Assembly: GCF_014641555.1 (NCBI RefSeq)
Contig: NZ_BMHY01000014.1
Coordinates: 47,234-111,233, forward strand
Direction: 5' to 3'
From: Paenibacillus radicis (ex Gao et al. 2016)
Lineage (GTDB): Bacteria > Bacillota > Bacilli > Paenibacillales > Paenibacillaceae
Length of the DNA: 64,000 bases
The notes under the pieces were generated by a model. That model worked only from the letters and a program-made list of their open reading frames with translations, searched no databases and was not told the origin of the DNA. Positions within the stretch are counted from its first letter, which is position 1; each line of letters opens with the position of its first letter. This document shows, piece by piece, positions 26,426 through 34,505 of this stretch. The translations under genes and the position numbers were made by a program.

Positions 26426-26476
26426 AAAAAGCCCCGCTCGTACAGGCGGCTAGGCCGCCTGCTGAGCAAGGCTTTA
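26426..26476 (-). terminator. Intrinsic terminator after RNase J
   Basis: On the minus strand AAAGCC-GCTC-AGGCGGC pairs with GCCGCCT-GAGC-GGCTTT, with small internal bulges, followed by TTTTTG. It lies 52 bp past the RNase J stop. Confidence 0.8.
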
Positions 26477-26527
26477 ATTTGTATCGGCTCACTAATCAAA
26501 AGTAAAAGTGGACTGGTTAGGCGCCGA

Positions 26528-28207
26528 TTACACTTCCATGATGATAGGAAGAATCATCGGCTTTCTTTTCGTTTGCTCGTATAGGAACCGTCCGAGCGAG
26601 TCTTTGACATTTGATTTCAGCGTCGTCCATTGATTGACGTTGTCGCTGATGGATTTCGTTATCGTTCTCGATACAATTCGGCCCGCTTCTTCAAGCAGCC
26701 CCTCCGACTCGCGTACGTATACGAAGCCGCGGGAAATGATATCCGGTCCCGATTTGATCGTTTTGTCCTGTTTGCTGATTGTTACAACGACGACAAGAAT
26801 GCCGTCTTGGGAAAGATGCTTGCGGTCGCGAAGGACGATATTGCCGACATCGCCGATGCCAAGACCGTCGATATACGTATTGCCTGCCGGTACTTTACCT
26901 GATTTGCGGGCATCGCCGCCCACAATTTCCACGATTTCGCCGTTATCAACAATAAAGATATTGTCACTTTCGACGCCTACCGCAACAGCAAGCTTCTTAT
27001 GATGCAATTGCATCCGGTACTCGCCGTGAATTGGAATAAAGTATTTCGGAGCCATCAGTTGAAGCATCAGCTTCAACTCTTCTTGGCTGCCGTGGCCGGA
27101 TACGTGCATGCCGGTTGCAGAACCGGAACCGTAAATGACATTCGCTCCCAGACGGAACAATTCATCTACAGTACGGCCGATGCTCCGCTCGTTGCCCGGA
27201 ATCGGGGTAGCGGAGATAATTACGGTATCGCCTTCGAGAATTTCCACTTGACGATGATTCGAGCGAGCCATGCGCGTGAGCGCAGACATCGGTTCGCCTT
27301 GGCTGCCGGTACATAGAATAACGACTTGGTTGTCCGCATAGCGGTTGACCTCGTTCGGCTCAATGAGCATGCCGTCCGGAATGTTCAAATAACCTAACTC
27401 TGATGCAATCGTAATCATGTTTACCATACTGCGGCCAATAACAGCCAGCTTGCGTCCGGTTACGTGGCCGGCATCAATAACTTGCTGAAGCCGGTGCACG
27501 TTCGAAGCGAAAGTCGATACGATAACACGGCGCTCCGCTTTGCGGAAAGCGTCGATGAAATTCGCGCCAACGATGCGCTCTGAAGGGGTAAAGCCGGGAC
27601 GCTCTGCATTCGTGCTCTCAGAGAGCAATGCAAGAACGCCTTTACTTCCGATCTCCGCCATCCGATGAATATCCGCATGATAGTCGCCAACCGGTGTTTG
27701 ATCGAATTTAAAGTCCCCCGTATGAACCACAACGCCTTCCGGAGTGTCGAGCACGACGCCCAAGGAGTCCGGAATACTGTGATTCGTCTTGAAGAACGAA
27801 GCTGTCATCGAGCCCAGCTTGAGCACGGAGTCGGAATGAATCAACGTTCTTTCCGTCGTGCCGAGCAGGCCGGCTTCTTTCAGCTTTCCTTCGATCAAGC
27901 CCATGGTCAGCCGGCTTGCATATACCGGCAGACTAAGCTGCTTCAGAATATAAGGCAATCCGCCGATGTGATCTTCATGTCCGTGCGTGATGAGCAGCGC
28001 TCTAACTTTGTCTTTGTTCTCGATGAGATAAGAGATGTCCGGCACGATAATATCGATGCCCAGAAGCTCTTCATCGGGGAACTTGGAACCGCAATCAATT
28101 ACAATAATATCGTTCGCATATTGTACTGCGTACATATTTTTACCAATTTCGCCTACGCCGCCTAAGGCAAAAATGGATAGCTTGTTTTCTTTTTTATTAT
28201 TCAACAA
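26528..28207 (-). CDS. rnjA: Ribonuclease J (RNase J1-like)
   Basis: This 559-residue metallo-beta-lactamase/beta-CASP RNase has both 5'-3' exonuclease and endonuclease activity and is central to mRNA decay and rRNA maturation in Firmicutes. The zinc motif THGHEDHIGG lies near residue 73. The fold continues with HTGDFKFDQTPVG, the beta-CASP motifs TFASNVHRLQQ and CTGSQGEPMSAL, and SGHGSQEELKLM with PIHGEYRMQ. The C-terminus LYEQTKRKPMILPIIMEV matches the J1 type. The start is a TTG: two adjacent TTG codons (28207 and 28204) follow AGGAGG, and the second has the better 7-nt spacing. J1 versus J2 is judged from remembered sequence. Confidence 0.95.
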   Translation of the reverse strand: MLNNKKENKLSIFALGGVGEIGKNMYAVQYANDIIVIDCGSKFPDEELLGIDIIVPDISYLIENKDKVRALLITHGHEDHIGGLPYILKQLSLPVYASRLTMGLIEGKLKEAGLLGTTERTLIHSDSVLKLGSMTASFFKTNHSIPDSLGVVLDTPEGVVVHTGDFKFDQTPVGDYHADIHRMAEIGSKGVLALLSESTNAERPGFTPSERIVGANFIDAFRKAERRVIVSTFASNVHRLQQVIDAGHVTGRKLAVIGRSMVNMITIASELGYLNIPDGMLIEPNEVNRYADNQVVILCTGSQGEPMSALTRMARSNHRQVEILEGDTVIISATPIPGNERSIGRTVDELFRLGANVIYGSGSATGMHVSGHGSQEELKLMLQLMAPKYFIPIHGEYRMQLHHKKLAVAVGVESDNIFIVDNGEIVEIVGGDARKSGKVPAGNTYIDGLGIGDVGNIVLRDRKHLSQDGILVVVVTISKQDKTIKSGPDIISRGFVYVRESEGLLEEAGRIVSRTITKSISDNVNQWTTLKSNVKDSLGRFLYEQTKRKPMILPIIMEV

Positions 28208-28317
28208 TAAACCTCCTAATTATTAGACTGACGACGTTCATATACTCAAACCAAAAAAAATCCGAACCAGTCACTTGTCCTCATTATAACACGAAGAATT
28301 AATAAAAAGGAAATAGG

Positions 28318-28743
28318 CTATTGCGCCTTTATTTCCCTGTTGAGCTTTCGCCAAGCAGCCATGATGGCGTTGACCGTCATCCCTAAAGCCACACCAAGCG
28401 CGACCGCTCCCAAATTCAAAATATGGATGAATAGGAGAAGCATGCCTCCGCCCATTGCGCCCTCTGGCAGCCGAGGAAATATGAAGCCTGTAATCACCAC
28501 AAACGGCACCCACAGCACCGGTATAAACAATGGAAAATACCAGTATCTGTTGCGAAACCAGATGACGACAGGTACGGCGTACAACGCTGCCAGCACCGCA
28601 GCAATCCAATAGCTGTTGTTAAAGATGGCGTCGCTGTAGTAAGCCATGTTAAAAAAAGTATTCCCGATTAAAGCATAAATAACGCTTGCAAGCACGGCAA
28701 TTAATGTTGCTCTCCGGAAACTGCGTTTCTTCTCCGCATCCAT
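28318..28743 (-). CDS. Hypothetical four-helix membrane protein
   Basis: The 141-residue protein has helices near 14-32 (IAVLASVIYALIGNTFF), 42-60, 68-90 (WYFPLFIPVLWVPFVVITGF) and 98-125, with short basic ends. Its ATG overlaps the hisC stop as TAATG, so it is translationally coupled to hisC. I recognise no family. The coupling suggests co-transcription but no biochemical link to histidine synthesis is evident. Confidence 0.78.
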   Translation of the reverse strand: MDAEKKRSFRRATLIAVLASVIYALIGNTFFNMAYYSDAIFNNSYWIAAVLAALYAVPVVIWFRNRYWYFPLFIPVLWVPFVVITGFIFPRLPEGAMGGGMLLLFIHILNLGAVALGVALGMTVNAIMAAWRKLNREIKAQ

Positions 28744-29804
28744 TACGGCGCCACGATGCCTCTCACAGCTTTCAGAAAAGCTTCCATCTCCTCATCCGTG
28801 CCGATCGTTACACGCAAGAAGCGGTCGATTCTTGGCTGCTTGAAATAACGGACGAGAATGCCTTGCTCGCGAAGCTGCAGGAAGATCGCTTCAGCATCCA
28901 CATTCGGATGCGAAATAAAGACGAAATTTGCTTTGGAATCCGTGACGTGAAAGCCGATGGATTTAAGCTCCGCAGCAACCGCGTCGCGTGTTGCATTTAC
29001 TTTAGCGGCTGTCTCTTGGAAATAAGCCTCATCCTTGATGGCCGCGATAGCGCCAGCCAGTGCAAGCCGATCAATCGTATACGAATTGAACGAGTTTTTG
29101 ACCCGGTTCAATCCATCGATCAGCTCTTCGCTGCCAAGCGCCCAACCGACACGCAAGCCGGCCAGTGAGCGCGACTTAGACAACGTCTGAACGACAAGCA
29201 CGTTCGGGTAATCATTTACCAGCTTAGCCGCAGATTCGCCGCCGAAGTCGATGTAGGCTTCGTCAATGATGACGACTTGATCGGCATTTTGCTCGAGAAG
29301 AGCACGAAACTCATCCACTGGAATGAGCATCGCTGTAGGAGCGTTCGGATTCGGTATGACGATCCCGCCGTTCTCCCGGTTGAACAATGCAAGCGGCATG
29401 CGGAGCTGCTCGTCCAACGGAATTAAATCCGCCTTCAGGCCATAAAATTCCGCATACACTTTATAGAAGCTGTATGTAATATCCGCAAACAATACCGGTT
29501 TGGCCGGATCAAAGAAAGCGGCAAAAGCAAACGACAGCACTTCGTCCGAACCGTTGCCTAAGAAGACCTGATTTGGTTTCAGCCCAAAATAATCCGCTAC
29601 GACGCTTGACAGCTCTCCGCAGGTCGGATCGGGATACAGCCGTAAATCCTCATTGGCTGCTGCTTTTATCGCCTCAAGTACGTTCGGAGACGGCGGGTAC
29701 GGATTTTCATTCGTATTCAGCTTTATATATTTTTTGTCCTTTGGCTGTTCTCCTGGCACGTAAGGAACCAGAGAAGCGGCAAGCGGACTCCAAAATTTAC
29801 TCAA
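28743..29804 (-). CDS. hisC: Histidinol-phosphate aminotransferase
   Basis: This 353-residue PLP-dependent class II aminotransferase makes histidinol phosphate from imidazole-acetol phosphate with glutamate. Some homologues also act on aromatic amino acids. Features are KLNTNENPYPPSPNVL near 35, GNGSDEVLSFAF near 85, the Asp/Tyr of DEAYIDFGG, and the PLP lysine in TLSKSRSLAGLRVGWA near 220, then a C-terminal RVTIGTDEEM. The start is taken as TTG at 29804 ((M)SKFWSPLAASLVPYV), 9 nt after AGAAGGGAG. The frame opens to an ATG at 29831 without a ribosome binding site. The other his genes are not in the window. Confidence 0.93.
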   Translation of the reverse strand: MSKFWSPLAASLVPYVPGEQPKDKKYIKLNTNENPYPPSPNVLEAIKAAANEDLRLYPDPTCGELSSVVADYFGLKPNQVFLGNGSDEVLSFAFAAFFDPAKPVLFADITYSFYKVYAEFYGLKADLIPLDEQLRMPLALFNRENGGIVIPNPNAPTAMLIPVDEFRALLEQNADQVVIIDEAYIDFGGESAAKLVNDYPNVLVVQTLSKSRSLAGLRVGWALGSEELIDGLNRVKNSFNSYTIDRLALAGAIAAIKDEAYFQETAAKVNATRDAVAAELKSIGFHVTDSKANFVFISHPNVDAEAIFLQLREQGILVRYFKQPRIDRFLRVTIGTDEEMEAFLKAVRGIVAP

Positions 29805-29921
29805 TGGGTCGTACTCCCTTCTGATATGCACGTCAAAAATAGCTAATTTCAGAATAATTCATTTTGGCTTACAAAACCATCCTGAAATTCGCTTGCCAAG
29901 AAGGGAAGCCTCTGAAGCGGC

Positions 29922-30554
29922 TCAAAAAACGGTAAAGATGGAAGTAAAAATGCCAACAATAAGAGCAACGCCTATGATCATTCCGAATAAGATGGCAACG
30001 CTGCCCAGAGCTCTCCATGCAGAGAACTGATGAGCTTCTCCTACTGCATGCAACGAAATGATAAGGTTCCATATTGTTAATAAGAGACTAACCATTAGCA
30101 GCATATAATCTAACATTGGATACGCATTAATGGACGGAGATATACTCGTAAAATTATCCTTACCATATAGCAGAAGTTTGGGAATCCACAAAATCCCCAT
30201 TCCTATCGATGGCATTAAATTTCCCACGGTCAACGCCGTAAGAAGATCCGAATAGCTGCCCTCACCGCCAAGCCACTTGCCTATCCAGACGAATATTGCG
30301 CTGCCGAGATATAAACCGACCAGACCGGCTATCATACCGCCAATAATGACAAGCGCTAATAGCGCCCCCATAGACATCGTATCTCCCATGGATCTGCTTG
30401 AAGCCCTGTCCAGCACATTTAAAATACCGGCTCCAAGCGCAATCGGAATCATCCATTTAATGGGCTGTCCGGTATCGAGCTGCTCCCGCACCGTCTCCCT
30501 TGGCCGAATCCAGACCGCTAACCATGGTGAAAGCTTTGTTTGCCCTTGCTCCAC
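29922..30554 (-). CDS. Yip1 domain membrane protein
   Basis: The 210-residue protein begins MEQGQTKLSPWLAVWIRPRE (a soluble lead typical of bacterial Yip1 proteins, with the WxxPRxT-like motif), followed by five membrane helices (about 35-53, 65-95, 118-138, 150-170, 180-205). The function of bacterial Yip1 proteins is unknown. It starts 1 bp after a small membrane protein gene, forming a two-gene operon. Confidence 0.85.
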   Translation of the reverse strand: MEQGQTKLSPWLAVWIRPRETVREQLDTGQPIKWMIPIALGAGILNVLDRASSRSMGDTMSMGALLALVIIGGMIAGLVGLYLGSAIFVWIGKWLGGEGSYSDLLTALTVGNLMPSIGMGILWIPKLLLYGKDNFTSISPSINAYPMLDYMLLMVSLLLTIWNLIISLHAVGEAHQFSAWRALGSVAILFGMIIGVALIVGIFTSIFTVF

Positions 30555-30555
30555 T

Positions 30556-30729
30556 TTAGAATCTCCGTCCTTTTTCCGCTAAGTAAATATCAAGGGCGGC
30601 AATTCCCCTGCGAGCCAATTTAATGAACAAAACCGACATGTAAATGCCAAGAGCAAGAATTGGAATATAAATGAGGCCCATTAAAATGATCGGCCATAGA
30701 ACCACTAAACCACCTGTACCACTATCCAC
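30556..30729 (-). CDS. Small single-helix membrane protein
   Basis: The 57-residue product (VDSGTGGLVVLWPIILMGLI as first residues) has a long hydrophobic stretch to about residue 40 and a basic C-terminus (LARRGIAALDIYLAEKGRRF). I chose the GTG at 30729 because AGGAGG lies about 7 nt upstream; a longer frame to 30768 lacks a ribosome binding site. It is the first gene of the operon with the Yip1 protein and may be its partner. Confidence 0.72.
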   Translation of the reverse strand: MDSGTGGLVVLWPIILMGLIYIPILALGIYMSVLFIKLARRGIAALDIYLAEKGRRF

Positions 30730-30805
30730 CAAATTCCCTCCTTTTCCATTCTGTTTAGATAGGAACATATTACCATTGCTGATATGTTCTTGTCTGCAAC
30801 AAAAA

Positions 30806-30828
30806 GACGCATCCCTTCTGATGCGCCT
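30806..30828 (-). terminator. Intrinsic terminator downstream of array B
   Basis: On the minus strand GCGCATC pairs with GATGCGTC across a short loop and is followed by TTTTTG. It lies below the palindrome array, so transcripts of the GNAT gene would include the array, as at locus A. Confidence 0.65.
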
Positions 30829-30875
30829 CTGACTCTATTTCTAAGTTTAGGCTGTAAACTGCAACAAATATCGAA

Positions 30876-31061
30876 CAAAATGTAAATCTGCATGTTGTCA
30901 GCCGCTTGATCCTCAATTTACCGCATCAAAATGCAAATGTGCATTTTGATTAGCCCAAATTACCCTTAAAGAGCGAATTTGAGTCATTTCAAATGCACTT
31001 TTGCATTTTGAAGGCTGTTTTGGATCGTTTGAGCCACATCAGCATGCATTTTTGCATTTTG
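30876..31061. repeat. Four-unit palindromic repeat array, locus B (best preserved)
   Basis: The units start at 30876, 30927, 30989 and 31040 (spacings 51, 62, 51). Units 2, 3 and 4 have the full right arm TGCATTTTG. Unit 2 is a near-perfect palindrome, with CAAAATGCA and TGCATTTTG around four bases. The array lies 44 bp past the stop of the GNAT gene and before a terminator. See the findings for the comparison with loci A and C. Confidence 0.9.
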
Positions 31062-31104
31062 TTTCTCATGCAGAATGGAGAGGTGAGACGTGGGCTTGAT
31101 CGGG

Positions 31105-31617
31105 CTATTCGACTCGTTTTCCTACTATAATAAGATCCCGCTCAATACCGTCAAGTTCCGCCACCCTTGGCAAATGCGCCCATCGCTCGAAGCCAAACTT
31201 CCCAAGCAGCCCAAGACTCGGTTCGTTATGTCCGAAAATAAAGCCAAGCAGCGTGCGGATATTCAGACTTGGACAAGCTTCAAGCGCTTCCCGAATGAGC
31301 AATGAACCGATTCCGCGGCTTCGCTGCTCCTGCGCGATATATATGCTTAGTTCGGCTGTCGCCTGATAAGCCGGCCGTCCATAGAAAGATTGAAAGCTAA
31401 GCCAAGCGATAATGGCTCCATTCTCCTCCAGCACCCATAGCGGCCTTGCTTCTGGTGAATGCTCCTCCCACCATTTTTGACGGCTTTCTACCGTTACCGG
31501 CTCCAGATCGGCCGTTACCTGACGGGATTCAATCGTGGAATTGTAAATGTCTACGATGCGGGGCAGATCATTCCACTCGGCATCTCTTAACGTATAAGTC
31601 TCCAAAAGCTTGATCAT
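31105..31617 (-). CDS. GNAT N-acetyltransferase, phosphinothricin/methionine-sulfone acetyltransferase type
   Basis: The 170-residue GNAT starts TLRDAEWNDLPRIVDIYN and contains SRQVTADLEPVTVESRQKWW, a feature of the PAT/MnaT (YncA) subfamily. The acetyl-CoA loop is QEQRSRGIGSLLIREAL near residue 105, followed by GFIFGHNEPSLGLLGKFGF and ERDLIIVGKR. These enzymes acetylate methionine sulfone, methionine sulfoximine, phosphinothricin or similar amino compounds. Proximity to metNIQ is suggestive of a methionine-analogue detoxifier, but the genes are separately terminated. The palindrome array follows its stop. Confidence 0.9.
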   Translation of the reverse strand: MIKLLETYTLRDAEWNDLPRIVDIYNSTIESRQVTADLEPVTVESRQKWWEEHSPEARPLWVLEENGAIIAWLSFQSFYGRPAYQATAELSIYIAQEQRSRGIGSLLIREALEACPSLNIRTLLGFIFGHNEPSLGLLGKFGFERWAHLPRVAELDGIERDLIIVGKRVE

Positions 31618-31672
31618 CGCAGCTCGTCCTTCCTGACGGTTTGCCGTACCTTTTTGAAGAGCATTTTATCAT

Positions 31673-31715
31673 GAAACAGCGCCTCGCCGCCATGGATGAC
31701 GGGAGACGCTGTTTC
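31673..31715 (-). terminator. Possible terminator after metQ
   Basis: The arms GAAACAGCG and CGCTGTTTC with additional inner pairs form a stem 35 bp past the metQ stop. The T tract after it on the minus strand is weak, so the efficiency is doubtful. Confidence 0.5.
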
Positions 31716-31749
31716 GGTTAATGAAGATTAAAATGGCAGCTTGCAAAAA

Positions 31750-32634
31750 TTAGAATGCCGGAACAACGGCTACACCGTATTTGTCTTCAATAAATTTCTT
31801 CACTTCTGGTGACAACAGAGCTGCGCTCAGCTTCTTAATTTCATCACGGTTCTCGTCGCCTTTACGCACGACTATGATGTTCGCGTAAGGGGAATTCGCG
31901 TCCTCGCGGAAGAGCGCGCTTTTCGGATCAAGACCGGCTTCGAGTACAAGGTTTGTGTTAATAACCGCGCCGGCAACGTCTGGCAGCGCTCTTGGCAGCG
32001 TTGCGGAATCTGCTTCTACGAATTTCAGCTTCAGCGGATTTTCAACGATATCTTTAGGCGTTGCTTCATACGTCGTCAAACCGTCTTTCAGCTTAATCAG
32101 GCCTTGTTGTTGCAGCAATACCAAGGCACGGTATTCATTGGACGGGTTGTTCGGAATGCCGATTTTCGCGCCTTCCTTCAGCTCATCCTTAGACTTTAAC
32201 TTGTCGGAATAGAAGCCAATTGGCTCGACATGCACTTTTGCCGTTACAGCAAAGTCATAACCCTTCTCATCCTTAACGGAATCGAGGTAAGGAACGTGCT
32301 GGAAATAGTTCGCATCGATTTGGCCTTCTTTGAGCGCCGGATTGAGCTGGCCTTCGTCATCCAGGATAACGACTTCCAGATTAACGCCTTGCTCTTTCAA
32401 AATCGGCTTTACGAACTCCAAAATTTCCGCATGCGGCACTGGCGCAGCGCCTACTTTAATTGTAACCTCAGCCGGAGGTGCGTCTGTTGCAGCTGGTTCG
32501 GACGGTGCAACCGTCGCTTCAGGCGATGGTGCGTTCGTCGCCTTGCTGTTACCGCCGTTCGATCCGCAGCCCCCTAGGATCACGCTAATGACGAGCAGTA
32601 GTGCAGTTAACGTAAATACATGCTTTTTAACCAT
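31750..32634 (-). CDS. metQ: Methionine (or sulfur compound) ABC transporter substrate-binding lipoprotein
   Basis: This 294-residue NlpA/MetQ-family lipoprotein has the lipobox VILGGCGSN with the lipidated Cys near residue 23, an Ala/Pro/Thr linker, then VTIKVGAAPVPHAEILEFVK, QIDANYFQHVPYLDSVKDEK (the conserved FQH ligand-pocket motif) and IPNNPSNEYRALVLLQQ. It delivers D/L-methionine or a related sulfur compound to the MetNI channel. It is the last gene of metN-metI-metQ. The neighbouring divergent flavin monooxygenase suggests that the substrate might be an organosulfur compound rather than free methionine. Confidence 0.93.
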   Translation of the reverse strand: MVKKHVFTLTALLLVISVILGGCGSNGGNSKATNAPSPEATVAPSEPAATDAPPAEVTIKVGAAPVPHAEILEFVKPILKEQGVNLEVVILDDEGQLNPALKEGQIDANYFQHVPYLDSVKDEKGYDFAVTAKVHVEPIGFYSDKLKSKDELKEGAKIGIPNNPSNEYRALVLLQQQGLIKLKDGLTTYEATPKDIVENPLKLKFVEADSATLPRALPDVAGAVINTNLVLEAGLDPKSALFREDANSPYANIIVVRKGDENRDEIKKLSAALLSPEVKKFIEDKYGVAVVPAF

Positions 32635-32702
32635 ATTTCTCTCCTACTTTCCCTTTGTTTTTTCGCTAAACGGTATATGTGGTATAGCCGTAAAACCATC
32701 TT

Positions 32703-33368
32703 TTAGAGTTGTCTTCTTCGCCTCAAAATTGATCTAGCTACCCCGTCGCCGGAAAATTGGATCAATTGCACAAGTGCAATGATGACAATGACAGTAGCGA
32801 TCAGAATGTCTACGCGGAAGCGCTGATAACCAAATCGGATTGCCAGACTGCCAAGGCCTCCCGCGCCTATTGCGCCTGCTACGGCAGTAAATTCCGTAAT
32901 GGCGATGACCGCGATCGTAATGCCTCGCACAAGAGCCGGAAGCGCCTCAGGAATCAATACGCGGAAAATGATCGTCCAGGGAGTAGCTCCCATCGCTTTC
33001 GCCGCCTCGATTTTACCGGAGCTAACTTCCTTCAATGAATTTTCAATGATTCGCCCTAGAAAAGGAGCTGCCCCTATGGACAGCGATACGATCGCAGCCG
33101 TCGGCCCTAGTGAAGTGCCGACCACGAAACGCGCCACTGGCAGAAGTAAAACGATCAAAATAATGAAAGGAAGGGAACGAACGCCGTTTATGAGCGTCCC
33201 GATAATTTTGTTAAGCGTTGGCGCTGCTAAAATACCGTTTCGTTCCGTGACCACGAGTGTGACTCCGAGCGCAATGCCAATTAAAAGCGCAAATACGGAG
33301 GACCATGCCACCATATAAAGCGTCTCTTTAAGGCCTTCCCATAGCAGATCAAGCAAGTCATCTCTCAT
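32703..33368 (-). CDS. metI: Methionine-type ABC transporter permease
   Basis: This 221-residue inner membrane permease has five helices. The conserved VNGVRSLPFIILIVLLLP (about 62-80) and the EAA-loop AAKAMGATPWTIIFRVLIPE (about 130-150) contact MetN. The start overlaps the metN stop by 4 bp (33365-33368), showing tight coupling. Length is typical for MetI. Confidence 0.95.
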   Translation of the reverse strand: MRDDLLDLLWEGLKETLYMVAWSSVFALLIGIALGVTLVVTERNGILAAPTLNKIIGTLINGVRSLPFIILIVLLLPVARFVVGTSLGPTAAIVSLSIGAAPFLGRIIENSLKEVSSGKIEAAKAMGATPWTIIFRVLIPEALPALVRGITIAVIAITEFTAVAGAIGAGGLGSLAIRFGYQRFRVDILIATVIVIIALVQLIQFSGDGVARSILRRRRQL

Positions 33369-34150
33369 ATGCCGGCACCAAACCCTTCAATAATGGATCG
33401 CTTGTCGCGGTAATAGTCAATAATGCTGACAAAGCGTCTAGCTGTATGGCTCTCCGGCTGGAGAAACAGTTTGTCGACCGTGCCGGTCTCGGCGATGGAG
33501 CCGTATTCGATAACCGCCATGCGATCGCATACATGCTGCAGAACGTCCAGCTCGTGTGTAATAAGCACGATCGTCAAGTTCAGCTTGGCGTTAATATCTT
33601 GAAGCAGCTCCAGAATTGAATACGTGGTTTGCGGATCAAGCGATGAAGTCGCCTCGTCGCTGAGCAGCACATCCGGATCGTTGACAAGCGCCCTTGCGAT
33701 GCCGACTCTCTGCTTCTGTCCGCCGCTCAGCATGGACGGATAAACGTTTTCTTTGTCCTCCAGGCCGACAAGCGCGAGCAGCGCTCTCACCTTTTCCCGG
33801 ATATAAGGCTTTGGGTGGCCTGCTACCGATAGCGGAAATGCAACGTTTTGAAATACCGTCTGAGAATCAAGCAAATTAAAATGTTGAAAAATCATCCCGA
33901 TCTTCCGTCTCGCCAGCCGAAGCTCCTTGTCATCCAGATCGGTAATCACCGTATCCCCGATGACGATGCGCCCTGTATCCGGCTCCTCCAACCGGTTCAA
34001 ACAGCGAATCAAGGTTGATTTGCCTGCACCACTGAAGCCGATGATGCCAAAAATATCGCCTTTACGAATGCTTAGGTTAATATTGCTCAATGCCGTAACC
34101 GTTTCTTTGCCGGTTTTATAGGTCTTGCTTAGATTGGATACCTCAATCAT
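33365..34150 (-). CDS. metN: Methionine-type ABC transporter ATP-binding protein
   Basis: The 261-residue ATPase has Walker A GFSGAGKSTL near 38, Q-loop MIFQHFNLLDSQTV, signature SGGQKQR near 143, Walker B DVLLSDEATSSLD and the switch His in ITHELDVL. It is shorter than the roughly 340-residue MetN because the C-terminal ACT-like C2 domain that mediates trans-inhibition by methionine is absent; the protein ends soon after the RSIIEGFGAGI stretch. This argues against feedback inhibition of the Escherichia coli type and may fit an organosulfur importer. Transcription is probably controlled by an attenuator in the leader (34187-34276). Confidence 0.93.
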   Translation of the reverse strand: MIEVSNLSKTYKTGKETVTALSNINLSIRKGDIFGIIGFSGAGKSTLIRCLNRLEEPDTGRIVIGDTVITDLDDKELRLARRKIGMIFQHFNLLDSQTVFQNVAFPLSVAGHPKPYIREKVRALLALVGLEDKENVYPSMLSGGQKQRVGIARALVNDPDVLLSDEATSSLDPQTTYSILELLQDINAKLNLTIVLITHELDVLQHVCDRMAVIEYGSIAETGTVDKLFLQPESHTARRFVSIIDYYRDKRSIIEGFGAGI

Positions 34151-34186
34151 GTTGCCTCTCCCCCGATTTTGGTCTTTAAAACGAAA

Positions 34187-34276
34187 AAAACTAAGCGCAT
34201 GACCGTCCCTATTGCCCGGTAATGCGCTTAGTTTCCAGTGTACTGGTCAACTCGCCGCTTTTATAACCAACTAAGC
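34187..34276 (-). promoter_or_regulatory. Terminator/antiterminator leader in front of metNIQ
   Basis: On the minus strand AAACTAAGCGCAT pairs with ATGCGCTTAGTTT (inner ACCG/CGGT extension), followed by seven T. This is a strong intrinsic terminator located between the promoter and metN. An upstream GCTTAGTT (34276-34269) can pair instead with AACTAAGC (34233-34226), destroying the terminator stem. A small CCAGT-AC-ACTGG hairpin lies between. I find no S-box core (GATGAAACC) and no T-box sequence (GGTGGNACCGCG), so the ligand or effector is unknown. Confidence 0.7.
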
Positions 34277-34287
34277 CGATTGATTTT

Positions 34288-34320
34288 CTATAATTTAAAA
34301 CACAAACCAGGAAGTGTCAA
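34288..34320 (-). promoter_or_regulatory. metNIQ promoter
   Basis: TTGACA (34320-34315), a 17-nt spacer and TAAATTATAG (34297-34288) form a good sigma-A promoter on the minus strand. It places the start near 34281 and gives a leader of about 130 nt. Confidence 0.7.
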
Positions 34321-34403
34321 TACTTGTTTACGGATTTTTTAGATATGGTAAATAAAATTCGCTTTCAAACAACAATTACCTTAGTTGTAAAATAATTTGA
34401 GCA

Positions 34404-34436
34404 TTGACGCTCTGTTCGGAAGATGGTAAATTATAG
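34404..34436 (+). promoter_or_regulatory. Flavin monooxygenase promoter
   Basis: TTGACG (34404-34409), 17 nt, then TAAATTATAG (34427-34436), identical in -10 decamer and spacing to the divergent metNIQ promoter. Confidence 0.7.
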
Positions 34437-34505
34437 CCAATTATTCTTATGAATTAACTTGGATAAATAGATACGAAATTTCACCCGTCGACAGGAGGCT
34501 TCTTA

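Noticed and set aside
34150..34320. SAM-I riboswitch or Met T-box upstream of metNIQ
   Set aside because: The conserved cores of both classes are absent in the ~130-nt leader. Only a terminator/antiterminator pair is seen.
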